NCBI RefSeq assembly: GCF_022376295.1
Contig: NZ_CP060140.1
Span: 3,042,356-3,106,355 of the forward strand
DNA length: 64,000 nt
Origin: Nodularia sphaerocarpa UHCC 0038
GTDB lineage: Bacteria > Cyanobacteriota > Cyanobacteriia > Cyanobacteriales > Nostocaceae
Reading direction: 5' to 3'
Positions 17,347 through 25,911 of the stretch are shown piece by piece (within the stretch, counting starts at the first letter, position 1; every line of letters begins with the position of its first letter). A program made the position numbers and the translations under genes. Under the pieces are notes generated by a model. The model was not told the origin of the DNA. It ran no database searches and worked only from the letters and a program-made list of their open reading frames with translations.

Positions 17347-18453
17347 TTATTTGCAAGTTTCTGACTCTGGATTTGGTGCGCTTCCCATGAGCTTCAGCCA
17401 ACGATAATTAGAAGCTAATGCTTCAGTGAAAGTTGTACAAACATTGTATTTCACGCCAAAATCGCCGCAGACATCAGCTAATATTTTAGCTATTTGGGGA
17501 TAATGAACGTGACAAATATTGGGGAATAAATGATGCACAACTTGGTAATTCAGACCACCAAGATACCAGTTTAAAAAGTGATTATTGGGAGCAAAATCAA
17601 CAGTTGTTTTGATTTGAAATATTGCCCATTCATCATTAACTTGCTGCAAATCTGAATTGGGTTCAATAAACTCCGCAGCTTCCAAAACATGAGCCAGCAT
17701 GAAAATTACACAAATCATTAAGCCATAGGTCATGTAAGTAATTACAAATCCCAAAACAGCTTGAATAGGCGAATATCCCACAGCAATTGGTATTCCCAAG
17801 AAAAGTCCCAGCCACATCAATTTTCCACTGAAGAAAACCAACAAGTCTAGTGGTTTAAGTGTAGGAATATCATAAGTATGATATTTACGCTTAATCGTAA
17901 CTAAATAAACATCAGCAAAAGACCAATACAAAGGAATGATGGGATATATAAACCAAATGAATACGTGTTGAAATGAATGATACCATTTATGCTCCATATA
18001 AGGAGTCATCCGCACTAATCCATCACCATGTATTTCTACATCATGTCCTAATATATTAGTGTATTTGTGGTGGAGAAAATTATGTCGAAATTTCCACAAA
18101 AAACTAGATAAACCAATGATATCAAAGGTGTAACCAAAGATATTATTTACCATTTTGTGACGAGAATAACCACCATGATTTGCATCATGTCCCACACTAA
18201 AACCAATACCAGCAATACCGAATCCTAAAACAATACAGCCAATTACTTTTAGCCATATTTCAGGCGGACCGAAGAGCGTAAAAGTCCAAGCAGCCATTAC
18301 CCATAACAAAATGACTGTTGTCTTTATGTACATCGCCGCATTATCTCTAGTAGAGATATTCTGAGATTCAAAATAAGCATCAACTCGCTTATTTAGCTCT
18401 TTTCTAAAACCGTAGTTTTTAGTAAAAGTTACTTTTGGTTGTGTTTGTGTCAT
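17347..18453 (-). CDS. desD: acyl-lipid delta-6 desaturase
   Basis: DesD introduces the delta-6 double bond into C18 chains of membrane glycerolipids, using ferredoxin. The sequence aligns along its length with Synechocystis DesD as I remember it: GHDANH (first histidine box), RHNFLHHKYTNILGHDVEIH (second box), and the third box QVVHH within NYQVVHHLFPNICHVHYPQ, the Q-x-x-HH form typical of front-end desaturases. Several membrane helices are evident. The ATG at 18453 (MTQTQPKVTFTKNYGFRK) matches the family start; an upstream ATG at 18507 would add 18 residues. It is the last of four desaturase genes in the same orientation and has its own conserved leader (18517-18606). Confidence 0.92.
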   Translation of the reverse strand: MTQTQPKVTFTKNYGFRKELNKRVDAYFESQNISTRDNAAMYIKTTVILLWVMAAWTFTLFGPPEIWLKVIGCIVLGFGIAGIGFSVGHDANHGGYSRHKMVNNIFGYTFDIIGLSSFLWKFRHNFLHHKYTNILGHDVEIHGDGLVRMTPYMEHKWYHSFQHVFIWFIYPIIPLYWSFADVYLVTIKRKYHTYDIPTLKPLDLLVFFSGKLMWLGLFLGIPIAVGYSPIQAVLGFVITYMTYGLMICVIFMLAHVLEAAEFIEPNSDLQQVNDEWAIFQIKTTVDFAPNNHFLNWYLGGLNYQVVHHLFPNICHVHYPQIAKILADVCGDFGVKYNVCTTFTEALASNYRWLKLMGSAPNPESETCK

Positions 18454-18516
18454 GTATTTGATTACACTGGATTGATTTGTGGGATAGAAATCGGACTTTT
18501 TTCGCATATCTCTAGT

Positions 18517-18606
18517 GTCAGCTTTGACGAATACGCCAGAAGATAAACTCTATGACTAAAAATCTCAGTAGATGAAAAACTACCAGAATCAATTTTTACA
18601 GAATAC
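18517..18606 (-). promoter_or_regulatory. conserved leader/promoter element upstream of desD
   Basis: This region matches the DNA upstream of desB (about 19890-19985). Shared blocks, read on the plus strand, are AATACGC(C/A)AGAAGATAA, then AGTAGAT and TACCAGAATC with similar spacing, and a looser TTACAG. The two genes encode dissimilar desaturases, so the shared upstream DNA points to common control (cold induction is an obvious guess) or to a copied promoter. Confidence 0.65.
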
Positions 18607-18720
18607 TAGACATTAATCAAAACCTTAATATTCAATTAAGAAACTTCTCTTAATTCTCCTCACTCTCTCTTCTCCGCGCCTCTGCGCCTCTGCGTGTTAG
18701 CGTAAGCGAGGCGTAGCCCG

Positions 18721-18747
18721 ATAAAAAAAGTCCGCACTGGCGGACTT
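18721..18747 (-). terminator. Rho-independent terminator of desB
   Basis: On the minus strand an 8-bp stem (AAGTCCGC/GCGGACTT, plus-strand positions 18728-18735 and 18740-18747) with a 4-base loop is followed by a run of seven T. It lies about 30 bases after the desB stop and separates desB from desD. Confidence 0.9.
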
Positions 18748-18775
18748 CCTGTACATAGCGAAGAATCATCCTCGC

Positions 18776-19846
18776 CTACTTCTGATGATTAGAAGTGTAG
18801 TAAACCTTATTACCTGTATCCGGGACAAAATGACAGCTAATAGCAGAACGCCATACAGACTTCCAAATTGGGTCTTTAGACTCGTGGAAATATTCACCCA
18901 TAATTGGTTTAATCGCCTCAGTCGCCTTCAGCAAATTGTAGTGAGGCATATTCAGGAAGATATGATGAGCAACATGAGTCCCGATATCATGATGGATATG
19001 ATTGATAAAACCGTAGTCCCGATCAATACTAGAAATTGCACCTTTGAGGAAAGTCCAATCTTCTCCACGATACCAAGGAATATCTGACTCTGTATGATGC
19101 AAAAATGTCACCAAATCTAACCAAATCACAAACACAATGTAAGGCATGGCGTAGTATTTTAGTAACCACATCCAACCCCATTGAAAGGTGAAGAAGCCTA
19201 GTAAAGCTACCATCCCAATCCAGAGTGCAGTACTAGTCAACACATCCCATTTTTCGGAAGGCTTAAAAAGTGGGCTACTAGGTGAAAAGTGAGAGCCTTC
19301 TTTCCCAGGAGAACGCTTGAATAAATACACCGGATAAGCCAAAAGAAAGACATAATATCGTCCTAACTTTTGGACTAATGGCATTTCCTTATACTGCGAT
19401 TCTGACACAGGATACCAGCTTTCATCATTATCAATATTGCCAGTATTTTTGTGGTGAGTTCTGTGGCTAATTCTCCAACCGTGATAAGGAACTAATATCG
19501 GTGTGTGAGATAAGTGTCCAATCAAATCATTCAGCCATTTATGCTTGGAAAAAGATTGGTGTCCACAGTCATGTCCAACGACAAACAAAGCCCAAAACAT
19601 TGTTCCTTGCATGACCCAGAAAACCGGCCAAAAATACCACGAATCTAGGTAATTAGCTACTGCATAAAGCAGGCTAATAATCAAGATGTCACGAAAGAAA
19701 TAAAATAGGGATTTTGTGACGCTTGGCTGAAAGCATTCAGCAGGTATAGCTGCTTTCAAATCCTGAAGAGTAAAGGGGAGTTTAGTAATTTCTTCAGACG
19801 GTTCACAGTCATCAGGATTATTGAAAGCGATGGTATTTGATTGCAC
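18776..19846 (-). CDS. desB: acyl-lipid omega-3 (delta-15) desaturase
   Basis: DesB introduces the omega-3 double bond into C18 fatty acids of membrane lipids and is classically cold-induced in cyanobacteria. The 356-residue product shows the family boxes: VVGHDCGHQSFSKHKWLN, GWRISHRTHHKNTGNID and HIHHDIGTHVAHHIF, plus the LPFTLQDLKAAIPAECFQPS N-terminal region. Multiple membrane helices are evident. The start is GTG at 19846, the first start in frame, with only a weak ribosome binding site. The gene has its own leader and a strong terminator, so it can be expressed independently of desA and desD. Confidence 0.94.
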   Translation of the reverse strand: MQSNTIAFNNPDDCEPSEEITKLPFTLQDLKAAIPAECFQPSVTKSLFYFFRDILIISLLYAVANYLDSWYFWPVFWVMQGTMFWALFVVGHDCGHQSFSKHKWLNDLIGHLSHTPILVPYHGWRISHRTHHKNTGNIDNDESWYPVSESQYKEMPLVQKLGRYYVFLLAYPVYLFKRSPGKEGSHFSPSSPLFKPSEKWDVLTSTALWIGMVALLGFFTFQWGWMWLLKYYAMPYIVFVIWLDLVTFLHHTESDIPWYRGEDWTFLKGAISSIDRDYGFINHIHHDIGTHVAHHIFLNMPHYNLLKATEAIKPIMGEYFHESKDPIWKSVWRSAISCHFVPDTGNKVYYTSNHQK

Positions 19847-19889
19847 TTGATTCTTTGGTGAAATATAAATCTGGTTTTATTGAAGTATC

Positions 19890-19986
19890 AGTTTGGACTA
19901 ATACGCAAGAAGATAATCTCTGGTAATTCACCTAAGAATTTAAGTAGATCAAGAATTACCAGAATCTATTTAATTTACAGGATAAT
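19890..19986 (-). promoter_or_regulatory. conserved leader/promoter element upstream of desB
   Basis: This is the counterpart of the element upstream of desD. It also contains a perfect 10-bp inverted repeat, CTGGTAATTC at 19920-19929 with GAATTACCAG at 19953-19962 and a 23-base loop. The loop carries the shared AGTAGAT block, and the right arm overlaps the shared TACCAGAATC block. This could be an mRNA leader stem-loop or an operator. Confidence 0.65.
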
Positions 19987-20047
19987 AAACAGTAATGCAA
20001 CAATAAAAGTGCAAGTTGGTTCATAGAAAAACTACTTGCAATGCTAT

Positions 20048-21100
20048 TTATTTTCCTGCGTAATATTCGTCAAAAGTCTCATAGCCAATATCAGTTTTGT
20101 ATAGTTGACATTGGTCTGTGATTTGCTTCATTAAAGACCAAGAAAACTCACATTCATCATGGAGATAAGGCTGCCAATTTTCTTTGATGCTGCTGTAAGC
20201 TAACCGCAAATTATAGGAAGGAATGGCAGTGGAAAGATGATGAGGAACGTGGACATTGATATCATGGCAGAGAATTTCTACCCAACGGGGATAATCACAA
20301 TGAATAGTACCCGATAGCTGTGCCAAAGCTTCGTTCCACTTGCTTGCTGTGTTAAAAGGAACATCTGAGGCTGTGTGGTGAACGATGGTGAAGGTACTCA
20401 TCCAAAAATGGTATCCCATCCAGGGTAGGAGCCAAAACTTGACAAATCCCCAAATACCTGTTGTGGCAATTAGCAGAGGAAATGCGATCGCAGCAAAGAT
20501 CACGACTACAGCTACAGAAAGCTTAACACTGGATTGGTCTTTGGGTTTGAAGTTCCGCGCATCAAAATGCACCAATGCCCAATGTCCAATGGAACCTACC
20601 CACCACAGACGCTTACGCATGAAGCCTTCAAAGGCAAACTGCCTCAAGGGAGACCAATTGGCAAATACCTGTGTTCTAATGGGATGCCAAGCATTATCCT
20701 CATCCAGTTTGTTGGTATGAGCATGGTGATAATTATGCTTAATCCGCCAACTGTGGAAGGGATAAATTAAGGGAGCCATAAATATGTGTCCCACTAAATC
20801 ATTTACCCAACGACGTTTGGCAAAAGACCTGTGACCACAATCATGGCCAATTACAAAAAAACCTGTTAAAGCAGTTCCTGTAAAAAACCAAGCTACAGGT
20901 AAGAGAAACCACGGACTGATGGCCAGAAAACCGTAGCCCAAGGCGACCATCAAGACACTGAGCATGGCTTGTGTCCAAGCTTTGCGGCGGTTTTGCTGAA
21001 AACATTCCCGTGGCAAAGTTTTGATAATATCTTTGAGCTTTAAGTTGGGTTCGCCAAGGTCTTCACCTAGTTTCTGGCTGTTGATTGTTGATGTAGTCAT
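20048..21100 (-). CDS. desA: acyl-lipid delta-12 desaturase
   Basis: DesA introduces the delta-12 double bond into oleoyl chains in thylakoid and plasma membrane lipids. The 350-residue product contains LKDIIKTLPRECFQ, FVIGHDCGHRSFAKRRWVND (box 1), SWRIKHNYHHAHTNKLDEDN (box 2), STFTIVHHTASDVPF and CHDINVHVPHHLSTAIPSYN (box 3). The ATG at 21100 (MTTSTINSQ) is used; a GTG two codons earlier is possible. It sits between desC and desB. The shared desB/desD leader is not present upstream of this gene. Confidence 0.95.
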   Translation of the reverse strand: MTTSTINSQKLGEDLGEPNLKLKDIIKTLPRECFQQNRRKAWTQAMLSVLMVALGYGFLAISPWFLLPVAWFFTGTALTGFFVIGHDCGHRSFAKRRWVNDLVGHIFMAPLIYPFHSWRIKHNYHHAHTNKLDEDNAWHPIRTQVFANWSPLRQFAFEGFMRKRLWWVGSIGHWALVHFDARNFKPKDQSSVKLSVAVVVIFAAIAFPLLIATTGIWGFVKFWLLPWMGYHFWMSTFTIVHHTASDVPFNTASKWNEALAQLSGTIHCDYPRWVEILCHDINVHVPHHLSTAIPSYNLRLAYSSIKENWQPYLHDECEFSWSLMKQITDQCQLYKTDIGYETFDEYYAGK

Positions 21101-21340
21101 GAACACCTGGAAAACAGTATGCTGTACCGCCTAGTCACGAAAAAGAGTGGCTGGGCGCAAAGTTTCTTAACATTAGCGTCTCGGATTATAACAACCTACG
21201 CTACACAAGCGCACTATTAAATAGCTGGGGAAGATATTTTCCGAGGTGGTGAATGGTTATTAGTTGCTCGTAGAAATTACTTTTTAGCCAATAGTGAATA
21301 AATTATGTAATTTATCCACTATTAACTAATAACCTGGAAA

Positions 21341-22159
21341 TTACTGCTTTTTGGTTGCCAGTTTGACATTCGTAGCCAGACCAAGTAATTGCAGCAATTG
21401 AATTGTCATCCAAGTTAAATCGATTTCCCACCATTCCAGCCCGTGACGAGCTGAGTATTGAAAAGCATGGTGATTATTATGCCAGCCTTCGCCGAATACT
21501 AGCACGGCGACCCACCAGCAGTTTGTGGAGCGATCGCCTGCATCATAGCTGCGATAACCAAATTTGTGAGTAGCGCTGTTCACCAGCCAGGTGCAATGGT
21601 AAACCCAGACAATGCGAACAAATATTCCCCAAACTACGAAAGACCAGCCACCCAGATACATGAGTAATAAACCCAGTGCTACCTGAACCAAAATGAAATA
21701 TTTCTGTAAAAACTGATAAACTGGGTCTTCGGCAAGATCCTTGGTAAAACGAGGAACATCAGCGTGAGAGGGAGAGTGATAAATTAACCAACCCATATGA
21801 CTCCACCAGAAGCCTTTATTGGAATCGTGGGGATCTGGGTCAGTATCAGAATGTACGTGATGAATGCGATGTGTCCCGATCCACTCAATTGGTCCACCTT
21901 GACAGGCCAAAGTCCCGCAAAAGACCAAAAAATATTCCAGCCATTTGGGAGTTTGAAAACTGCGGTGAGTTACCAGACGGTGAAATCCGAGGGTAATCCC
22001 TAGTCCACCGGTGATCCAATAAAGCAATAAAGCCACACCAACGGCATTCCAGCTAAAGTTACTGGGAAGAAAAGCGAATAAAGCACCGATGTGCAGGGCT
22101 AAGAAAAACAGGGTATTTACCCAGTTAATTTGAAGTTTTGTGGAAGTAGCAATTGTCAT
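21341..22159 (-). CDS. desC: acyl-lipid delta-9 desaturase
   Basis: DesC introduces the first double bond at delta-9 in stearoyl chains and so starts the cascade completed by DesA, DesB and DesD. The 272-residue product has the delta-9 boxes GFHRLVTHRSF, GTHRIHHVHSDTDPDPHD and GEGWHNNHHAFQYSARHG, and hydrophobic helices near residues 15-55 and 150-190. ATG at 22159. It is first in the minus-strand desaturase series and diverges from the COG4100 gene across about 85 bases that must hold both promoters. Confidence 0.95.
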   Translation of the reverse strand: MTIATSTKLQINWVNTLFFLALHIGALFAFLPSNFSWNAVGVALLLYWITGGLGITLGFHRLVTHRSFQTPKWLEYFLVFCGTLACQGGPIEWIGTHRIHHVHSDTDPDPHDSNKGFWWSHMGWLIYHSPSHADVPRFTKDLAEDPVYQFLQKYFILVQVALGLLLMYLGGWSFVVWGIFVRIVWVYHCTWLVNSATHKFGYRSYDAGDRSTNCWWVAVLVFGEGWHNNHHAFQYSARHGLEWWEIDLTWMTIQLLQLLGLATNVKLATKKQ

Positions 22160-22244
22160 GAAATAACCCGATTTGAAATTGTCTAACCTAATCTGCGGGG
22201 TTTGAAAATCCGCATATCTATAATTTTTTCTAAAGGAGGAACTA

Positions 22245-23477
22245 ATGAACAGCTTAGAACAACTGCGGCAAGCAGAACAGGCATTAATAGAGATTTTTTC
22301 TGGAATTGATGCTCAGGTCAAGCATAATCTCAAAAGAGTCCTAGATGCCTTTCGTAATCACCGTGTAGGCGCACACCATTTTGCTGGTGTTAGTGGCTAT
22401 GGTCACGATGATCTAGGACGAGAAACTTTAGATAAAGTTTTTGCCGAAGTTATGGGCGCTGAAGCTGCGGCCGTGCGGGTGCAGTTTGTTTCTGGAACTC
22501 ATGCGATCGCTTGCGGCTTATTTGGTGTTCTCCGTCCTGGAGATGAAATGTTAGCAGTGGTCGGTTCTCCCTACGATACGCTCGAAGAAGTCATTGGTTT
22601 ACGGGGTAAAGGCCAAGGCTCCCTTATTGAGTTTGGCATAAATTACCGCCAATTGGAGCTAACCGCCCAAGGAACTATAGATTGGGAAACCTTAAGTCAT
22701 AGCGTAGCTGACCATACGCGTTTAGTATTAATTCAACGCTCTTGTGGTTATTCCTGGCGGCCGAGTTTATCAATAGCCGATATAGAAAAAATCGTTCATT
22801 TAGTTAAACAGCAAAACCCCAACACCGTCTGCTTTGTCGATAACTGTTACGGCGAATTCATTGAAACCAAAGAACCCACAGATGTTGGTGTGGATTTAAT
22901 GGCGGGGTCATTGATTAAAAATCCTGGGGGGACAATTGTCACAGCAGGTGGTTATATAGCTGGACGGGCTGATTTAGTAGAAGCAGCCGCTTGTCGTTTA
23001 ACTGCGCCTGGGATTGGTAGTTATGGTGGCGCGACCTTTGACCAAAATCGGCTGCTGTTCCAAGGCTTATTTTTAGCTCCCCAAATGGTAGGGGAGGCGA
23101 TGAAGGGGACTCACTTAACTGGTTATGTGTTTGATAAATTGGGTTATCCCGTAAATCCCGCACCCCTTGCGCCTCGTGGAGATGTGATTCAGGCGATTAA
23201 ATTGGGTTCTGCGGCCAAGTTAATTGCTTTCTGTAAGGCGATTCAGCAGCATTCACCTGTTGGTTCTTATCTGGAACCTATTCCCGATGAGATACCGGGG
23301 TATGAGAGCCAGGTAGTGATGGCTGGGGGGACGTTTATTGAGGGGAGTACCTTGGAGTTTTCGGCGGATGGACCTTTAAGAGAGCCTTATGTGGTTTATT
23401 GTCAGGGGGGGACTCATTGGACTCATGTGGCGATCGCATTAGAAGCGGCGATGGATTCGGTGGGTTTTAAGAGTTAG
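22245..23477 (+). CDS. PLP-dependent cystathionine beta-lyase/aluminium-resistance family protein (COG4100)
   Basis: A 410-residue fold-type I PLP enzyme of the family often annotated as methionine gamma-lyase-like or aluminium-resistance protein. Visible features: VGAHHFAGVSGYGHDDLGR, FVSGTHAIACGLFGVLRPGD, FVDNCYGEF, and the presumptive Schiff-base lysine in MAGSLIKNPGGTIV. The true reaction in cyanobacteria is unknown. A perfect AAGGAGG lies just before the ATG at 22245, indicating strong translation. It is followed within 40 bases by the GxxExxY cassette. Confidence 0.88.
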   Translation: MNSLEQLRQAEQALIEIFSGIDAQVKHNLKRVLDAFRNHRVGAHHFAGVSGYGHDDLGRETLDKVFAEVMGAEAAAVRVQFVSGTHAIACGLFGVLRPGDEMLAVVGSPYDTLEEVIGLRGKGQGSLIEFGINYRQLELTAQGTIDWETLSHSVADHTRLVLIQRSCGYSWRPSLSIADIEKIVHLVKQQNPNTVCFVDNCYGEFIETKEPTDVGVDLMAGSLIKNPGGTIVTAGGYIAGRADLVEAAACRLTAPGIGSYGGATFDQNRLLFQGLFLAPQMVGEAMKGTHLTGYVFDKLGYPVNPAPLAPRGDVIQAIKLGSAAKLIAFCKAIQQHSPVGSYLEPIPDEIPGYESQVVMAGGTFIEGSTLEFSADGPLREPYVVYCQGGTHWTHVAIALEAAMDSVGFKS

Positions 23478-23484
23478 GATTGTT

Positions 23485-23931
23485 TCACGCAGAGGCGCAG
23501 AGGCGCAGAGAGAAATGATTGAGAATGAGATTACGGGCGAGATTGTGGATGCTGCTTACAAGGTTCATGTGAATTTGGGGCCTGGGTTGTTGGAATCTGT
23601 TTATGAGACAGTTCTAGATTTGGAGTTACGGAGGCGCAAGTTACAAGTGAGGAGACAGGTATTGATTCCAGTCATGTATGAGGGTATACGGTTGGATGAA
23701 GGTTTTCGGGCTGATTTAATTGTTGAAGATAAAGTAATTGTTGAACTCAAATCAGTAGAAACCGTTCATCCAGTACACCACAAACAGCTACTAACCTATC
23801 TCCGACTTGCTGATAAACGAGTGGGATTGCTAATCAACTTCAACGTCTCACTCATCAAAGAAGGAATTTCAAGAGTAGTTAATAAACTCTAAAAAACCTC
23901 CCCCTCTCTGCGCCTCTGCGCCTCTGCGTGA
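23485..23931. mobile_element. possible cassette: GxxExxY gene between perfect 28-bp inverted repeats
   Basis: The left arm at 23485-23512 and the right arm at 23904-23931 are exact reverse complements over 28 bases, each made of CGCAGAGG 8-mers. The left arm ends two bases before the gene's ATG and the right arm starts shortly after its stop. No target-site duplication is visible. The 8-mer itself is a common dispersed repeat (related copies near 18665 and 32030), so mobility is only inferred. Confidence 0.5.
23515..23892 (+). CDS. GxxExxY protein (PDDEXK_3 nuclease-like fold)
   Basis: A 125-residue protein of the GxxExxY family. The name motif appears as GLLESVYE near residue 25, and the nuclease-fold acidic/lysine set as FRADLIVEDKVIVELKSVE (about residues 63-81), followed by LLTYLRLADKRVGLLINFN. 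The family is widespread in Nostoc, Bacteroidetes and others; its function is not established, though the fold suggests nucleic acid cleavage or binding. The ATG at 23515 directly follows the left inverted repeat, so the repeat must form part of its leader and the right repeat its 3' end. Confidence 0.9.
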   Translation: MIENEITGEIVDAAYKVHVNLGPGLLESVYETVLDLELRRRKLQVRRQVLIPVMYEGIRLDEGFRADLIVEDKVIVELKSVETVHPVHHKQLLTYLRLADKRVGLLINFNVSLIKEGISRVVNKL

Positions 23932-23935
23932 CATC

Positions 23936-25129
23936 TTACTCCGGTAACTTATACTGTCCCACAATCCTCTTAGCAAACTCCGGCACATGAGCCGCCAACT
24001 TCTCAGGATAATTCCGCTTCACATACAAATAATTCCGCGTAAAGTGCGAATCAATGGAAAACCGCGCATACTCCAAACCCTTCGGACCAATTTTTTCAAT
24101 CACCACACCCATCAATTTCGCCGCCCACATCGGTAGAGTCACGCCCTTATCGTAAGCAGGAATACTCTGTTGTACAGCCTCCTTCCTGTTCCCCTGAGAC
24201 ATCACTGGCTGAGTGTCTAACTGGTCTTGCACCAAATCCAGCATTTCTTTACCTGTATCATTTCTGACTACAATCCACTGCCAGCCGAAGGGTGCGCCCA
24301 TATAACCCACAACTAAATCAGCTAGGGAATTAACATAATCAAAGCAAGTCATACAGGAAGGCGCAAAAACATCTTTGAGTTTGTTCGTCTTTAAACCAAA
24401 GAAAGGTACGGTTTCGCTGGAACCGTCCTCATGTTTAAAGTGAACCCGGAAGTCTTGCATAAATTCATAATGCACCACTGTGTCAGGTGAACGGCTGGTG
24501 GTTTCTAAGAATGTTTGCAGTCCGGCGCGGGTAACGTTATCTACACAGGGTGTACCCAAGACATATAATTTTTCTAAGCCTAGTTCTTTTTCTACGGCTC
24601 TCAGGGCTTGAATTTGGCAACCAACACCAATGACTAATAACCGTTTCATCCCCGATTTTTCTATTTGTTCCAAAACAGAAAGGTTGGGGGATAATGTTGG
24701 TTTATTTACTCTGGCTGCCAGTATTTCTTCTGGGGTACGGGCGATGACTGGCATGGGTTGAAAGCGGTCTTCTTTGGTGTTTTGGACACAGACAACACCT
24801 TCCACTAAGCCGCGATTCAGCATTTCAATGGCAATGCTACTGACAATACCTGTCCATTGTGCGCCTTCTATGGGCTGCTGTTTCCGGGCGGCGATCATGT
24901 CTTGATGAACACCAAAGTAGAGTTCATTTTCATTATCTAGGTCGCGCGATCGCTTGTGGGTTTCTTCTTCAAGTCCCCCTATCTGCTGATTAATAAAAGC
25001 GCAGGCTTCCTTGACATAGTGAATATAGTATGTATCGCATAGTCCGCACTCGCTACAGAGTTCTTTCGCAGGGCGACGGCTAGTAGATTTGAGGGCTTTG
25101 GCTTTTTTGTGAGGAGAAACTGAAGTCAT
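23936..25129 (-). CDS. bciB: ferredoxin-type 8-vinyl reductase (FrhB-like, Slr1923/BciB family)
   Basis: This enzyme reduces the 8-vinyl group of divinyl (proto)chlorophyllide to ethyl, using ferredoxin, in chlorophyll synthesis. The 397-residue product has the FrhB/FdhB-type flavin and Fe-S layout: an N-terminal cysteine cluster CSECGLC (Cys25, 28, 31), VIGVGCQIQALRAVEKELGL, VLGTPCVDNVTRAGL, and a second cysteine site APSCMTCFDYVN. It matches the cyanobacterial Slr1923 family in length and motif order. ATG at 25129. Its 3' end abuts the right inverted repeat of the GxxExxY cassette. Confidence 0.9.
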   Translation of the reverse strand: MTSVSPHKKAKALKSTSRRPAKELCSECGLCDTYYIHYVKEACAFINQQIGGLEEETHKRSRDLDNENELYFGVHQDMIAARKQQPIEGAQWTGIVSSIAIEMLNRGLVEGVVCVQNTKEDRFQPMPVIARTPEEILAARVNKPTLSPNLSVLEQIEKSGMKRLLVIGVGCQIQALRAVEKELGLEKLYVLGTPCVDNVTRAGLQTFLETTSRSPDTVVHYEFMQDFRVHFKHEDGSSETVPFFGLKTNKLKDVFAPSCMTCFDYVNSLADLVVGYMGAPFGWQWIVVRNDTGKEMLDLVQDQLDTQPVMSQGNRKEAVQQSIPAYDKGVTLPMWAAKLMGVVIEKIGPKGLEYARFSIDSHFTRNYLYVKRNYPEKLAAHVPEFAKRIVGQYKLPE

Positions 25130-25281
25130 ATTAAGCGCAATTTGTTATCTCAAAATTTCAGATAGCGGAATGCTGTATTTTACACAAAATTTCAGAGCAA
25201 TTCTACACGTTTACCATCAGGGAACCTTTACCCTAAGTGCCAATTCAATCAATACTGAAAACCACAGCACTAACCAGTCTA

Positions 25282-25905
25282 ATGAAAAAACAAGTGATTA
25301 CAAAATTTTGGTTTTTTATTACCTTGGCTTTCGTCTCAATTTTGACTGGTTGTGAGACAAACCCACAGACTGAACAATCACCACCTATCTCAGAAGTTCC
25401 TGCTGAACAAGCAAAACCTGTCTCAGAAGTTCCTGCTGAACAAGCAAAGCCTGTCTCAGATTATCCTGACTGTGAATATGATTGTCAGAAACTAGCAACA
25501 GACACCAGCTTTAGTCAATCATCAATTCAGCCAGAAGTCTTTGCTAATTTGCCAAAATGGAACAACATCTGTGAAAAGACTAACCAAGATACTTATTGTA
25601 CTATCTTGAAACCCTATCAATTTGCTGATGGCATAGTTTACATGAAAGTTTCTAGTACAGAATCGTTTATTACGGATATTCATTTTACATCTGCTATTAA
25701 TCAAGATAAAGCCATGAACATTGCTAAAGCTGCTCTCAACAGTCAACAACCCTTTGAAAAAACCGAAAAAACCCAAGATCAAATAAAGTTGTATAGTCAA
25801 CTTTTTGACCAAGGAGATGATACTTATTATCTAGAAGAAACTCATTTAAAATTAAATGCTCAAAACCAAGTTACTCAAATTACTTCCTATTCTACAACTC
25901 CTTAA
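25282..25905 (+). CDS. putative lipoprotein with internal tandem repeat
   Basis: The ATG at 25282 gives a lipoprotein signal: MKKQVITKFWFFITLAFVSI followed by the lipobox LTGC. Earlier in-frame ATGs would hide this signal. After the lipidated Cys comes a Pro/Glu-rich linker with a perfect 11-residue tandem duplication (SEVPAEQAKPV twice; 33-base DNA repeat near 25387-25452), then a globular domain of about 150 residues with four cysteines (DCEYDCQK, NICEKTNQDTYCTIL). No family recognised. It ends only 6 bases before the WD40-J gene, so the two are probably one operon. Confidence 0.78.
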   Translation: MKKQVITKFWFFITLAFVSILTGCETNPQTEQSPPISEVPAEQAKPVSEVPAEQAKPVSDYPDCEYDCQKLATDTSFSQSSIQPEVFANLPKWNNICEKTNQDTYCTILKPYQFADGIVYMKVSSTESFITDIHFTSAINQDKAMNIAKAALNSQQPFEKTEKTQDQIKLYSQLFDQGDDTYYLEETHLKLNAQNQVTQITSYSTTP

Positions 25906-25911
25906 ATCAAC

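Larger units (their letters stand above)
18454..18775. other. intergenic region between desD and desB
   Basis: It contains, from desD outward, the conserved desD leader (18517-18606), an AT-rich stretch, a GC-rich 8-mer repeat (about 18665-18692, CGCCTCTG units), and the desB terminator. No gene is seen. Confidence 0.6.
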
